Position numbers and translations under genes: made by a program. DNA of 64,000 nucleotides from Roseomonas marmotae (GTDB lineage: Bacteria > Pseudomonadota > Alphaproteobacteria > Acetobacterales > Acetobacteraceae). The notes below the pieces were generated by a model. That model did not search any database. It saw only the letters and a program-made list of their open reading frames with translations, and had not been told where the DNA came from. Numbering within the stretch: the stretch's first letter is position 1; each line of letters opens with the position of its first letter. Shown here one piece after another: positions 10,663-19,160 of the stretch. The stretch lies in NCBI RefSeq assembly GCF_017654485.1, contig NZ_CP061095.1, positions 144,501 through 208,500 on the forward strand, given 5' to 3'.

Positions 10663-10754
10663 ACCGACTTCGAAACGGACCACCGCCGAGAGGGCGGCGG
10701 GGCTGGACATCCGCTCCGATCGCTCGACATGCTGCACAGCCCGGAGAAAACATT

Positions 10755-12950
10755 GTGCAGCCACGGCCCAGACCACAGACCGAATCCGCCCCTGCCGCCC
10801 AGGCCTCGCTGCAGGAGCGGCGGCCGCGCACGCTGAAACATGGGGACAGCTTCGGCCTCTTCGACCGCTCCGGCGACCTGGATGGCCTGCCCGGCAGCCC
10901 GGAAGGGCTTTACCACCTCGATACCCGCTATCTCTCCCGCCTGCGCCTGCTGGTGAACGGGCAGTCGCCGGTGCTGCTGGGCTCGGACCTGAATGTCGAG
11001 GATACCAGCCTGACCTGCGACCTGACCAATGCCGCCGTGCCCGGTACTGCCGAGGACGGGACGGCCCGCGGTCAGCTGCATCTCCGCCGCAGCAAGTTCG
11101 TCTGGAATGGCGCCTGCCATGAACGCATCGCCATCCGCAACTTCGGCGACCAGACCCTCTCTGCGCGGGTGGACTTCGCCTTCGGTGCGGATTTCGCCGA
11201 TCTCTTCGAGGTGCGTGGCCGCACGCGCCCCAGGCGGGGCAGGATGCATGAGGCCGGGATCGGCCGGTCAGAGGTGGTGCTGCGCTATACCGGGCTCGAC
11301 GAGATCACCCGCAGCGCCCTCCTGGGCTTCTGCCCACAACCCGCGAGCATCGGCCCAGCAGAGGCCTGCTATACGCTGACGCTGCCGCCGGGTGGGCGGG
11401 AGGTACTCTTCCTCTCCGTCAGCATGTCCGAGGCACCCGCCGGGGAGGCCAGGCCGCCGGAGGAGCCGCCGCTGGCGCCCAACCACGCTTTCCATGCGGC
11501 GCTGCGCGCCTCCCGCCGCGCGCAGCGGCGGGCCACGGCCCGCGCCGCGAAGGTCGAAACCTCGCACGACATCTTCAACGAGGTGCTGCGCCGAGCCGCC
11601 GATGACCTGGGCATGCTGCTGACTGAGAAGCCCGGCGGCCCCTATCCCTATGCCGGCATCCCCTGGTTCAGCACCGCTTTCGGCCGCGACGGGCTGATTA
11701 CCGCCTGGCAGGTGCTGTGGTTCGACCCGGCCATCGCACGCGGCGTGCTGCATTTCCTGGCCTCCACCCAGGCGGAAGCCGAGGATCCGGCCAATGATGC
11801 CGAGCCCGGCAAGATCCTGCACGAGATGCGGGCCGGCGAAATGGCGCGGCTGCGGGAGGTGCCCTATGGGCGGTACTACGGCAGCGTCGACTCCACGCCG
11901 CTCTTCGTCATGCTGGCCGCCGCCTATCTGGACCGTAGCGGAGATACCGCGACGCTGCGGGACATTTGGCCCAATGTCGAGGCCGCGCTGGGCTGGATCG
12001 ACCGCTATGGCGACCGGGACGGCGACGGCTTCGTCGAATACCAGCGCCGCACGCCGCAGGGGCTGATCAACCAGGGCTGGAAGGACAGCGGCGACAGCAT
12101 CTTCCACGCCGACGGCAGCCTGGCCGAGGGGCCGATCGCCTTAGTTGAGATGCAGGCCTATGTCTTCGCGGCATGGCGTGCCGCCGCGCGGATCGCCCGC
12201 GTGCTGGACCTGCCGGCGCGCGCCGAGGGGCTGGAGGCTCGCGCCGCCCGGCTGCGGGAGGATTTCGACGCCGCCTTCTGGGACGAGGCGCTGGGCACCT
12301 ATGTCCTGGCGCTGGATGGCGCCAAGCGGCCCTGCCGCGTCCGCAGCTCCAATGCCGGCCATGCGCTCTTCGCCGGCATCGCCAGGCCGGAGCGTGCGGC
12401 GCGGCTGGTGCGTACCCTGATGGACCCCGCCAGCTTCTCCGGCTGGGGCATCCGCACGCTGGCGGCGGGCGAGGTCCGCTACAACCCCATGAGCTACCAT
12501 AACGGCTCCGTCTGGCCGCACGACAACGCCCTGATCGCGGAGGGCTTCTCCAACTATGGCTACCGGGCCGAGGCCGCGCGGGTGCTGGAAGGAATGTTCG
12601 GCGCTGCCGAGCACCTGGAGCTGCGCCGCCTGCCGGAACTCTTCTGTGGCTTTCCCCGCCGCAAAGGTGCCGGCCCGACGCCATACCCCGTGGCCTGCGC
12701 CCCACAGGCCTGGGCAGCGGTGGCCCCGCTCTCGCTGCTCTCCTCCTGCCTCGGGATGAACTTTTCTCCGAAGATCGGCTGCGTCGGCTTCCAGCGGCCG
12801 TCGCTGCCTTCCCTTCTGGATTCCGTGGTGCTGCGGGACCTGCGGCTGGGAGAGGCACGGATCGATATCGGCTTCCACCGGGTGGACCAGGAAGTCGGCA
12901 TGGCGGTGCTGGCACGGCAGGGAGACATCCGGGCCACCATGACGAGCTAA
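10755..12950 (+). CDS. amylo-alpha-1,6-glucosidase / glycogen debranching N-terminal domain protein
   Basis: 731 residues from GTG at 10755, with GGAGA about 7 bp upstream. The N-terminal beta-rich domain (about 25-240) has the family pattern KHGDSFGLFDRSGDL, then GLYHLDTRYLSRL. The C-terminal (alpha/alpha)6 barrel shows GIPWFSTAFGRDGLITAWQ, NQGWKDSGDSIFHADG and YNPMSYHNGSVWPHDNALIA. These are hallmarks of bacterial proteins annotated as amylo-alpha-1,6-glucosidase. It probably acts on alpha-glucans or sucrose/trehalose-type glucosides in the cytoplasm. No glycogen synthesis genes are adjacent, so its pathway is uncertain. Confidence 0.88.
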   Translation: MQPRPRPQTESAPAAQASLQERRPRTLKHGDSFGLFDRSGDLDGLPGSPEGLYHLDTRYLSRLRLLVNGQSPVLLGSDLNVEDTSLTCDLTNAAVPGTAEDGTARGQLHLRRSKFVWNGACHERIAIRNFGDQTLSARVDFAFGADFADLFEVRGRTRPRRGRMHEAGIGRSEVVLRYTGLDEITRSALLGFCPQPASIGPAEACYTLTLPPGGREVLFLSVSMSEAPAGEARPPEEPPLAPNHAFHAALRASRRAQRRATARAAKVETSHDIFNEVLRRAADDLGMLLTEKPGGPYPYAGIPWFSTAFGRDGLITAWQVLWFDPAIARGVLHFLASTQAEAEDPANDAEPGKILHEMRAGEMARLREVPYGRYYGSVDSTPLFVMLAAAYLDRSGDTATLRDIWPNVEAALGWIDRYGDRDGDGFVEYQRRTPQGLINQGWKDSGDSIFHADGSLAEGPIALVEMQAYVFAAWRAAARIARVLDLPARAEGLEARAARLREDFDAAFWDEALGTYVLALDGAKRPCRVRSSNAGHALFAGIARPERAARLVRTLMDPASFSGWGIRTLAAGEVRYNPMSYHNGSVWPHDNALIAEGFSNYGYRAEAARVLEGMFGAAEHLELRRLPELFCGFPRRKGAGPTPYPVACAPQAWAAVAPLSLLSSCLGMNFSPKIGCVGFQRPSLPSLLDSVVLRDLRLGEARIDIGFHRVDQEVGMAVLARQGDIRATMTS

Positions 12951-13055
12951 TAAGCACGAATGATATTCGGGCCTTTAAAATAGACCAGAATTCAATCGTG
13001 ATTTAAGATCGCGCTGCCCCCACCCAGGGGGTGCCAGAGAGAAGGATCTCCAGAC

Positions 13056-13550
13056 ATGCCGCATGACGGCCACGACCATTCCTCGTTGCAGGGGCCGCCG
13101 GACGGCTGGAAGCATACGGGCGTCCGGGTGATCCCCGGCGGCAGCCTGGACGAGAACACCGCCCAGACACCGGGAATGCACCGCGCCGCCGCCATCAACC
13201 TGGCACGGGTGGGCGCGCAGAAGATCTGGGCCGGCACGGTACACATCCACGCCAATGCCAAGACCGGGGCCCATCATCACGGACCGCTGGAGAGCGTAAT
13301 CTATGTGGTGAAGGGGCGCGCCCGCATGCGCTGGGGCGAGAACCTGGAATTCGTCGCCGAGGCCGGACCGGGCGACTTCATCTACGTGCCGCCCTACGTG
13401 CCGCATCAGGAGATCAATGCCTCCAGCGACGAGACGCTGGAATGCGTGCTGGTGCGCAGCGACAACGAGGCGGTGGTGGTGAACCTGGATATCGAGCCGG
13501 CGGAGAAGCCGGAGAACGTGCCCTGGATCGACCCGATCCATAAGGCCTAA
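13056..13550 (+). CDS. cupin-domain protein
   Basis: 164 residues, a single cupin barrel. Motif 1 is AHHHGPLESVIYVVKGRARM with the metal-binding His cluster and Glu. Motif 2 is PGDFIYVPPYVPHQEIN with the third His. The N-terminus is short and His-rich (MPHDGHDHSS). A GAGAGAAGGA-like ribosome binding site lies upstream. Such small cupins are often metal-dependent dioxygenases, isomerases or sensors; no specific reaction can be assigned. It is followed directly by a strong terminator. Confidence 0.82.
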   Translation: MPHDGHDHSSLQGPPDGWKHTGVRVIPGGSLDENTAQTPGMHRAAAINLARVGAQKIWAGTVHIHANAKTGAHHHGPLESVIYVVKGRARMRWGENLEFVAEAGPGDFIYVPPYVPHQEINASSDETLECVLVRSDNEAVVVNLDIEPAEKPENVPWIDPIHKA

Positions 13551-13572
13551 ATCTGTCCGGGCGAATCGGAAA

Positions 13573-13605
13573 GGGGCGCCGGTGGAAACCACCGGCGCCC
13601 CTTTT
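13573..13605. terminator. bidirectional rho-independent terminator
   Basis: A 13-bp perfect stem (GGGGCGCCGGTGG / CCACCGGCGCCCC) closes a 3-nt AAA loop. It is followed by TTTT on the plus strand and preceded by AA on that strand. It lies between the convergent cupin gene and the 69-aa gene and can serve both. Confidence 0.9.
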
Positions 13606-13624
13606 GCCTTCGTTCCTGCCGGGT

Positions 13625-13834
13625 TCAGGCCGCGTGGGCGGCGGAGCTGGCCGAGTCCTGGTGGCGGGCAGCGACCAGCCGGGCCACGCGCGCGGCCTCG
13701 TCCGGGCTGGGGAAGGTGGCGCCATCCAGGTCATCCACCACCGGGTCCACGGCGCGGAAGCGCCAGCCGGTAGGATGTGAAACGGCAACGCCGACGAAGC
13801 GGCCCGCGACGTCGATAGGACGGGAGGCGATCAT
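13625..13834 (-). CDS. small conserved-looking protein, 69 aa
   Basis: A compact soluble protein with the segments GRFVGVAVSHPTGWRFRAVDP and DLDGATFPSPDEAARVARLV and an Ala-rich tail. Composition and codon use match the chromosome, and it ends at a shared terminator. No named family or function is recognised. Confidence 0.6.
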   Translation of the reverse strand: MIASRPIDVAGRFVGVAVSHPTGWRFRAVDPVVDDLDGATFPSPDEAARVARLVAARHQDSASSAAHAA

Positions 13835-14224
13835 GGTCGGAAGATCCCTTACCGGCGCACAAGGCGGCCGGGCGACGGAGTTCTGGCTAAGGTCAGGGAG
13901 GGCTGGACGGCGCTTTCAGCGCCGACAGCACATTCGCGCCCTGATCCGAGCGGGCTGCGCCAGGGTCCGGCAGGCGGGACGGCGCTTTAGCGTTTGGTGA
14001 CGCGGTGCAAGCTGCATAACTCAAATCCCCGCGGGGCCTGGAGCCCGTGATAACGAGTAGCCAAGCCTACCTGCGCCTCGTTATCCGATATTGCAAGTGA
14101 AATTTATGTTCACACGTTTTTAATGAGTATATCATGCGGCGCCGGCTGAACCGCGACAGGCAACAATCGCCGCAGTCGAGGGTTCTTTCTCCGTGGTCCC
14201 GCCGGGACAGGAGAGGGCTGAGCC
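13835..14224. promoter_or_regulatory. 390-bp intergenic region with a 9-bp inverted repeat (14049-14085)
   Basis: No gene was seen. GATAACGAG (14049-14057) and CTCGTTATC (14077-14085) form a perfect inverted repeat with a 19-nt gap. Between it and the molybdoenzyme start is an AT-rich stretch (about 14098-14136, including TTTTTAATGAGTATATCAT) that probably holds the promoter. The repeat could be a binding site for a regulator of the ydeP-like/fdhD operon; no cognate regulator is adjacent. Confidence 0.45.
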
Positions 14225-16510
14225 ATGAGCGACGGAACCCGGATTGAACCCTATGAAGGCCCGGCGGGCGGCTGGGGGTCGCTGAAATCGGTGGAGGGTA
14301 TCCTGCACCGGGAGGGCAGGCTGGTGGGCGGCAACGCCATCCTGATGAAGCAGAACAAGCCGGACGGCTTCGGTTGCGTGAGCTGCGCCTGGGAGAAGCC
14401 TGCGGTGCCGCACACCTTCGAATACTGTGAAAACGGCGCCAAGGCGACAGCCTGGGAGATCACGTCCAAGCGTACGACAGCGGATTTCTTCGCGGCCCAC
14501 AGTCTGGCGGAGCTGCGCGGCTGGCGCGACCACGACCTGGAGGCGCATGGGCGTCTCACCCAGCCGATGCGCTGGGACCCCGAGACGGACAAGTACCGGC
14601 CCGTCAGCTGGGACGATGCCTTCCAGGAGATCGGGGCCGAACTTCGCAGGCTTGAGCCGGACCAGGCGGTCTTCTACGTCTCCGGCCGCGCTTCGCTCGA
14701 AGCTTCCTACATGTGGGGGCTTTTCGCGCGGCTGCATGGCACCAACAACCTGCCCGACTCCTCCAACATGTGCCACGAGAGCACGTCGGTCGCGTTGCCG
14801 GAGAGCATCGGCGTGGCGGTTGGCACCGTATCGTTGGATGATTTCCACCATAGCGACTGCATCTTCTTCTTCGGGCAAAATCCGGGCTCGAACAGCCCGC
14901 GCATGCTGCACCCCTTGCAGGAGGCATCGAAGCGCGGCGTGCCCATCATCACCTTCAACCCGCTGCATGAGCGCGGCCTGGAGCGGTTCCTGAATCCTCA
15001 GGCGCCGCTGGAGATGCTGACGGGTTCGGAAACCCGCATCTCCACGCAGTATCATCAGGTGAAGGCGGGGGGCGACATCGCCGCCATCATGGGCATGTGC
15101 AAGGCGCTGATCGAGGCGGACGATGCCAAGGGCGGCGGCGTGCTGGACCACGACTTCATCGCCCAGCACACCTCGGGCTTCGAGGATTTCGCCCGCGCGG
15201 CACGCGATACCGAATGGGCGGAGATCGAGCAGGAATCCGGGCTGACGCGAAAGGCGATGGAAGCCGCGGCGCGCTGCTACGCCCAGTCCAAGGCGGTGAT
15301 CGGCATCTACGGCATGGGCCTGACGCAGCACCGGCGCGGCGTCGAGAACGTGCAGATGCTGGCGAATCTTCTGCTGCTGCGCGGCAATATCGGCAAGCCC
15401 GGGGCCGGCATCTGCCCGGTGCGCGGCCATTCCAACGTGCAGGGCCAGCGCACCATCGGCATCACCGAGAAGCCGGAACTGGTGCCGCTGGACAGGCTGG
15501 CCGAGCAATACAATTTCCAGCCGCCCCGCAGCACCGGCCTGAACACGGTGGAGGCATGCCAGGCCATCATCGACGGGAGCGTGCGCGCCTTCCTGGCCCT
15601 CGGCGGCAATTTTATTCGTGCGGTGCCGGAGACACAGGCAATGGAAGATGCCTGGCCCCGCCTCAGGCTTTCGGTGCAGATCGCCACCAAGCTGAACCGC
15701 AGCCATCTGATCCCCGGCGAGGTGACCTACTTGCTCCCCTGCCTCGGGCGGATCGAGATCGACCGGCAGAGCACCGGCGCGCAGGGCGTCTCGATCGAGG
15801 ATTCCAACGGGCAGATCCATCCCTCGCGCGGCATTGCCGAGCCGGCGGGGCCGCATCTGCGCTCCGAGCCCGCCATCATCGCCGGGTTGGCCAAGGCCAC
15901 GCTGCCCATGAATGCACGCGTGCCCTGGGACGAGTGGGTTGCGGATTACAGCCGCATCCGCGACGCGGCGGCCGAGACCTATCCCGATATCTTCGTGGAT
16001 TTCAACGCGCGGCTGCGCCAGCCCGGCGGCTTTCCGCGCCCCCGCGCGGCACGGGAGCGGGTATGGAAGACCAGCACCGGCAAGGCCAATTTCATCAGCC
16101 CCGCCGGGCTGCGCGCCGACCCCGATGTGCCGCTGGACCGGGAGGGCGTGCTGCAACTGATCACGCTCCGCTCCAACGACCAGTTCAACACCACTGTCTA
16201 CGGCTATGAGGATCGCTTCCGCGGCGTCAGCGGAACGCGTGACGTGGTCTTCGTCAGCCGCAACGACATGGTGCGCCTCGGCCTGGAGGAAGGTCAGGCG
16301 GTCACCCTCGCCAGCGCCGCGGGGGATGGGAAGGAGCGGCAGGTCAGCGGGCTCCGCGTGGTGGCCTATGACCTGCCGGACGGCTGCATCGCCGCCTATT
16401 ATCCCGAATGCAACCGGCTGATCCCGCTCTGGCACCATGCGGAGCGCAGCAAGGTGCCGGCGGCGAAATCGGTTCCTGTCCACATCCAGCCGGAGGGGAG
16501 GGCGGCATGA
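14225..16510 (+). CDS. FdhF/YdeP-family molybdopterin oxidoreductase
   Basis: 761 residues, usual for YdeP-type proteins. The N-terminus has GFGCVSCAW, the reduced Cys motif of this family, instead of the four-Cys [4Fe-4S] site of true formate dehydrogenases. SNMCHEST lies at about 180-187 where catalytic formate dehydrogenases carry their Mo/W ligand region. The molybdopterin-binding segments include FGQNPGSNSPRMLHPL and RGNIGKPGAGICPVRGHSNVQG, and the C-terminal dinucleotide-binding domain starts around LQLITLRSNDQFNTT. E. coli YdeP is linked to acid resistance, but substrates of the family are unknown. It overlaps fdhD by 4 bp, so maturation by FdhD is likely. Confidence 0.9.
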   Translation: MSDGTRIEPYEGPAGGWGSLKSVEGILHREGRLVGGNAILMKQNKPDGFGCVSCAWEKPAVPHTFEYCENGAKATAWEITSKRTTADFFAAHSLAELRGWRDHDLEAHGRLTQPMRWDPETDKYRPVSWDDAFQEIGAELRRLEPDQAVFYVSGRASLEASYMWGLFARLHGTNNLPDSSNMCHESTSVALPESIGVAVGTVSLDDFHHSDCIFFFGQNPGSNSPRMLHPLQEASKRGVPIITFNPLHERGLERFLNPQAPLEMLTGSETRISTQYHQVKAGGDIAAIMGMCKALIEADDAKGGGVLDHDFIAQHTSGFEDFARAARDTEWAEIEQESGLTRKAMEAAARCYAQSKAVIGIYGMGLTQHRRGVENVQMLANLLLLRGNIGKPGAGICPVRGHSNVQGQRTIGITEKPELVPLDRLAEQYNFQPPRSTGLNTVEACQAIIDGSVRAFLALGGNFIRAVPETQAMEDAWPRLRLSVQIATKLNRSHLIPGEVTYLLPCLGRIEIDRQSTGAQGVSIEDSNGQIHPSRGIAEPAGPHLRSEPAIIAGLAKATLPMNARVPWDEWVADYSRIRDAAAETYPDIFVDFNARLRQPGGFPRPRAARERVWKTSTGKANFISPAGLRADPDVPLDREGVLQLITLRSNDQFNTTVYGYEDRFRGVSGTRDVVFVSRNDMVRLGLEEGQAVTLASAAGDGKERQVSGLRVVAYDLPDGCIAAYYPECNRLIPLWHHAERSKVPAAKSVPVHIQPEGRAA

Positions 16511-17316
16511 CCAGCGGCGTGCGTCACGCCCCGCGCCGGGTCTGGCGCCGTGGCGGGTGGCAGGAGGGCGACCGCGCCCTGCCGGAGGAGGTGCCCGTCG
16601 CCTTCACCTATGATGGCGCCGCCCATGCGGTGATGATGGCAACCCCGGACGACCTGCGGGACTTCGCCATCGGATTCAGCCTGACGGAAGGGATCCTGAG
16701 CAGCCCCGAGGACATCGAAGCCCTGGAGGTCGTATCTCTGCCCACGGGCATCGATCTGCGATTCTGGCTGCATCCCGGCCGGTCTGAGGCGCTGGCGGCG
16801 CGGCGGCGGCGCATGGCGGGGCCGGTGGGCTGCGGCATGTGCGGGCTTGAAACACTCTCTCAGGCACGGCGGGTGGTGCCTCGCGTGGGGAAGGGCATCA
16901 CTCTTTCACCGGACAGGATCGAGGTGGCGCTGGCGGCCCTGTCCTCGGCCCAGGCGCTGCATGCACAGACCCGCGCCGTCCATGCCGCCGGCTTCTGGCA
17001 TCCCCGGCTGGGGCTGGTGGCGCTGCGCGAGGATATCGGCCGCCACAATGCGCTGGACAAGCTGGCCGGTGCCCTGGCTACCCGGCGGATGGTCGCCGAA
17101 AGCGGGATGGTGATGGTGACCAGCCGCATCTCGGTGGAACTGGTGCAGAAGGCCGCGATGATGGGCGCCACGGTGCTGGCCGGCATCTCGGCCCCCACCA
17201 TGCTGGCACTGGAGGTGGCGGAAGCCGCGGGCATCACCGTCATCGGCATCGCCCGGCAGGACGGGTTCGAGGTCTTCACCCATCCCGCCCGGGTGCGGGA
17301 CATGGCTCCGGCCTAG
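16507..17316 (+). CDS. fdhD: FdhD, sulfurtransferase/accessory protein for molybdoenzymes
   Basis: 269 residues from the ATG that overlaps the previous stop (ATGA). It contains the CxxC motif GCGMCG, the conserved LREDIGRHNALDKL block and SRISVELVQKA. FdhD passes sulfur from IscS to the Mo-bisPGD cofactor of formate-dehydrogenase-like enzymes and is needed for their activity. Its tight coupling to the YdeP-like gene implies that protein is the client. The stop codon TAG lies inside the CTAG target sequence of the adjacent insertion element. Confidence 0.93.
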   Translation: MTSGVRHAPRRVWRRGGWQEGDRALPEEVPVAFTYDGAAHAVMMATPDDLRDFAIGFSLTEGILSSPEDIEALEVVSLPTGIDLRFWLHPGRSEALAARRRRMAGPVGCGMCGLETLSQARRVVPRVGKGITLSPDRIEVALAALSSAQALHAQTRAVHAAGFWHPRLGLVALREDIGRHNALDKLAGALATRRMVAESGMVMVTSRISVELVQKAAMMGATVLAGISAPTMLALEVAEAAGITVIGIARQDGFEVFTHPARVRDMAPA

Positions 17317-18161
17317 GTAGGGGACTCATTCAGATCCACTCTGTGACGGCGGCGATCAGCGCGAGTGAGGCCAGGTAGTTCTGGGCCAGGCGGTCGTAGC
17401 GGGTGGCGACGCGCCGCCAGTTCTTGAGGCGGCAGAACAGGCGCTCGATCTGGTTGCGGCGCCGATAGGCCTGGCGGTCGAGTGGGTAGGGCCTGGTGCG
17501 GGTCGCGGTGGAAGGGATGACGGCCTTGATGCGGCGCTCCTTGAGCCAGCGCCGCAGGCTTTCGGCGTCATAAGCCTTGTCTGCGATGAGGCACTTCGGT
17601 GCGGCCACGGCCCCGAGCAGTGGCAGCGCCATGCTGATGTCGGCGGTGTTGCCCGGCGTCAGCGCGAAAGCGACCGGTCGGCCGCGATCATCGGCCAGAC
17701 AATGGATTTTCGAGGTGCGGCCGCCGCGCGAGCGGCCAACCGCCTGCGTCCACTCCCCCCTTTTCCACCCGCGGCCGAGCGGTGCGCCTTCACGTGGGAG
17801 CTGTCCAAGCTGAGTTCCTGAGGTATCTCGCCGGAGGCGGCCATCTTCGCGAACAGGCGCTGCCACAGACCACGTCCGGACCACCTGTTGAAGCGATTGT
17901 AGATGGTGGTCGGCGGACCGTAGGCCGCAGGCACATCGCGCCAGCGGCAGCCGGTCTTGAGCACGTGCAGGATGCCGCTGATCACCCGCCGGTCATCCAC
18001 GCGGGGCTTGCCTGGCCTGCCGCGCGGCAGGTGTGGCTCAATGGCAGCCCAAGCCTCATCCGACAGCCAGAACAACCGCGCCATCTCAGCCTCCTGAGCC
18101 GTTCAAACCCGTTCAGGAGATAAAACACCAGCAGCGCCAATAAGTTGTATGGGTTCCCTAC
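17317..18161 (-). mobile_element. IS5-family (IS427-like) insertion sequence, 845 bp
   Basis: Imperfect terminal inverted repeats: left end GTAGGGGACTCATTCA and, read on the other strand, right end GTAGGGAACCCATACA. CTAG is present at both flanks (17313-17316 and 18162-18165), consistent with a target duplication or use of a CTAG site. It encodes one transposase in two overlapping frames, as expected of the IS427 group. The element looks complete. Confidence 0.9.
17330..18084 (-). CDS. IS5/IS427-type transposase, two frames joined by programmed frameshift
   Basis: The upstream frame (18084 down to about 17760) gives MARLFWLSDEAWAAIEPHLP, then GILHVLKTGCRWRDVPAAYG and LDSSHVKAHR. The downstream frame (ending at 17330) gives GRSRGGRTSKIHCLADDRGR, then LIADKAYDAESLRRWL and NQIERLFCRLKNWRRVATRYD, the DDE catalytic region. 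They join at the slippery run A4G6 on the coding strand (plus-strand C6T4 at 17755-17764), where the ribosome can shift frame. This is the known layout of IS427-group elements, so the gene is probably functional rather than broken. Confidence 0.87.
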
Positions 18162-19160
18162 CTAGGCTTCCAGCGCCAGCACGGCGAAGCTGGCCAGCCA
18201 GTGCTCGCCCATGTAGTCGCCGGCGACATGCGGCAGGCCGGCTGCCAGATGCGTATCGGCCGCCTCCAGCGCCAGCGCGCGGCGGGGGTGGCCCTCCGGC
18301 AGCGCGGCGGCCAGGCTGCGCCAGCACCAGGCGCGGCTGAGGTTCAGGCCGTCCAGGTGCACGATCTTGCCGTCGCTGCGGTCGCTGACGGTCGCGGGTG
18401 TGAACAAGGTCGCCGGTTGCCGCTGCTCCAGGCGCGGCAGGAAGCGTATGAACCAGGGCAGGAACTCCCCTGCGGGCAGCAGGCGGCGCATGCATTCCGC
18501 CTCCATCAATGTGGGGGAGAGGAACTCGTCCCCGCCCGGCTCCCAGGCCTGGCAATCCGCATCCCCCGCGTGCCAGCGCCACGCAGCGTCCCGCGCCATG
18601 GCCAGCAGCCCGGCGTCTTCCATGGCCTCCGCGTAGTCGGCGGCGAGCGTCAGCGCGAAGCCCGTGTTGAAATGCGTGCCGACACGGAGGGGATAGGTGG
18701 CGCGGGGCAGGAAGGCCTTGAAGCGATCGGCCATCATCCCGGCCAGCGGCGCCAGGAGGCGGGCATGCCGGTCGTCCTCGTGGCGCGAGAGTTCCTCTGC
18801 CAGCTTCAGCAGCCAGGCCCAGCCATAGGGGCGCTCGAAGCCACGGGCTGCCGGGCGGCGCAGATAGGCGCATTCGCCCTCCACATTCTCCGGCGTGAAC
18901 TGCGCGGTGAAAAGCGCGCGGATCTCTTCCGCCGGCGCCATGGTGGGGAAGCGCCGCAACAGCCGCGCCAGCATCCAGTAGCCATGTACGCAGGAATGCC
19001 AGTCGAAGCTGCCGTAGAAGATCGGATGCAGCGCGCGCGGCCCCCGCACATCCTCCGGCCCGGCGAGCACATGGTCCAGCTTGTTGGGGTATTCGCGCGT
19101 CACATGCCCGAGGGCGATTCGCGCCAGCCGGGCGGCGAGATCCTGGTCCAGCCGCATCAT
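18162..19160 (-). CDS. DUF2891 family protein
   Basis: About 332 residues from the ATGATG start overlapping the stop of the upstream peptidase gene; a longer frame to 19205 exists but overlaps the peptidase more deeply. Recognisable family segments are LDHVLAGPEDVRGPRALHP, YGSFDWHSCVHGYWMLARLL, THFNTGFALTLAADYA and GDYMGEHWLASFAVLAL. The fold is predicted all-helical, like alpha/alpha barrels, with conserved Trp and His residues. Function is unknown for the family. It is translationally coupled to the P1-family peptidase. Its stop codon lies in the CTAG used by the IS. Confidence 0.85.
   Translation of the reverse strand: MMRLDQDLAARLARIALGHVTREYPNKLDHVLAGPEDVRGPRALHPIFYGSFDWHSCVHGYWMLARLLRRFPTMAPAEEIRALFTAQFTPENVEGECAYLRRPAARGFERPYGWAWLLKLAEELSRHEDDRHARLLAPLAGMMADRFKAFLPRATYPLRVGTHFNTGFALTLAADYAEAMEDAGLLAMARDAAWRWHAGDADCQAWEPGGDEFLSPTLMEAECMRRLLPAGEFLPWFIRFLPRLEQRQPATLFTPATVSDRSDGKIVHLDGLNLSRAWCWRSLAAALPEGHPRRALALEAADTHLAAGLPHVAGDYMGEHWLASFAVLALEA

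Noticed and set aside
14132..16483. A 783-codon minus-strand open frame opposite the YdeP-like gene
   Set aside because: It mirrors the molybdoenzyme codons and shows no family motifs.
14225..16510. True formate dehydrogenase alpha subunit
   Set aside because: It lacks the four-cysteine [4Fe-4S] motif at the N-terminus and no beta or gamma subunit or formate transporter is adjacent; the YdeP family fits better.
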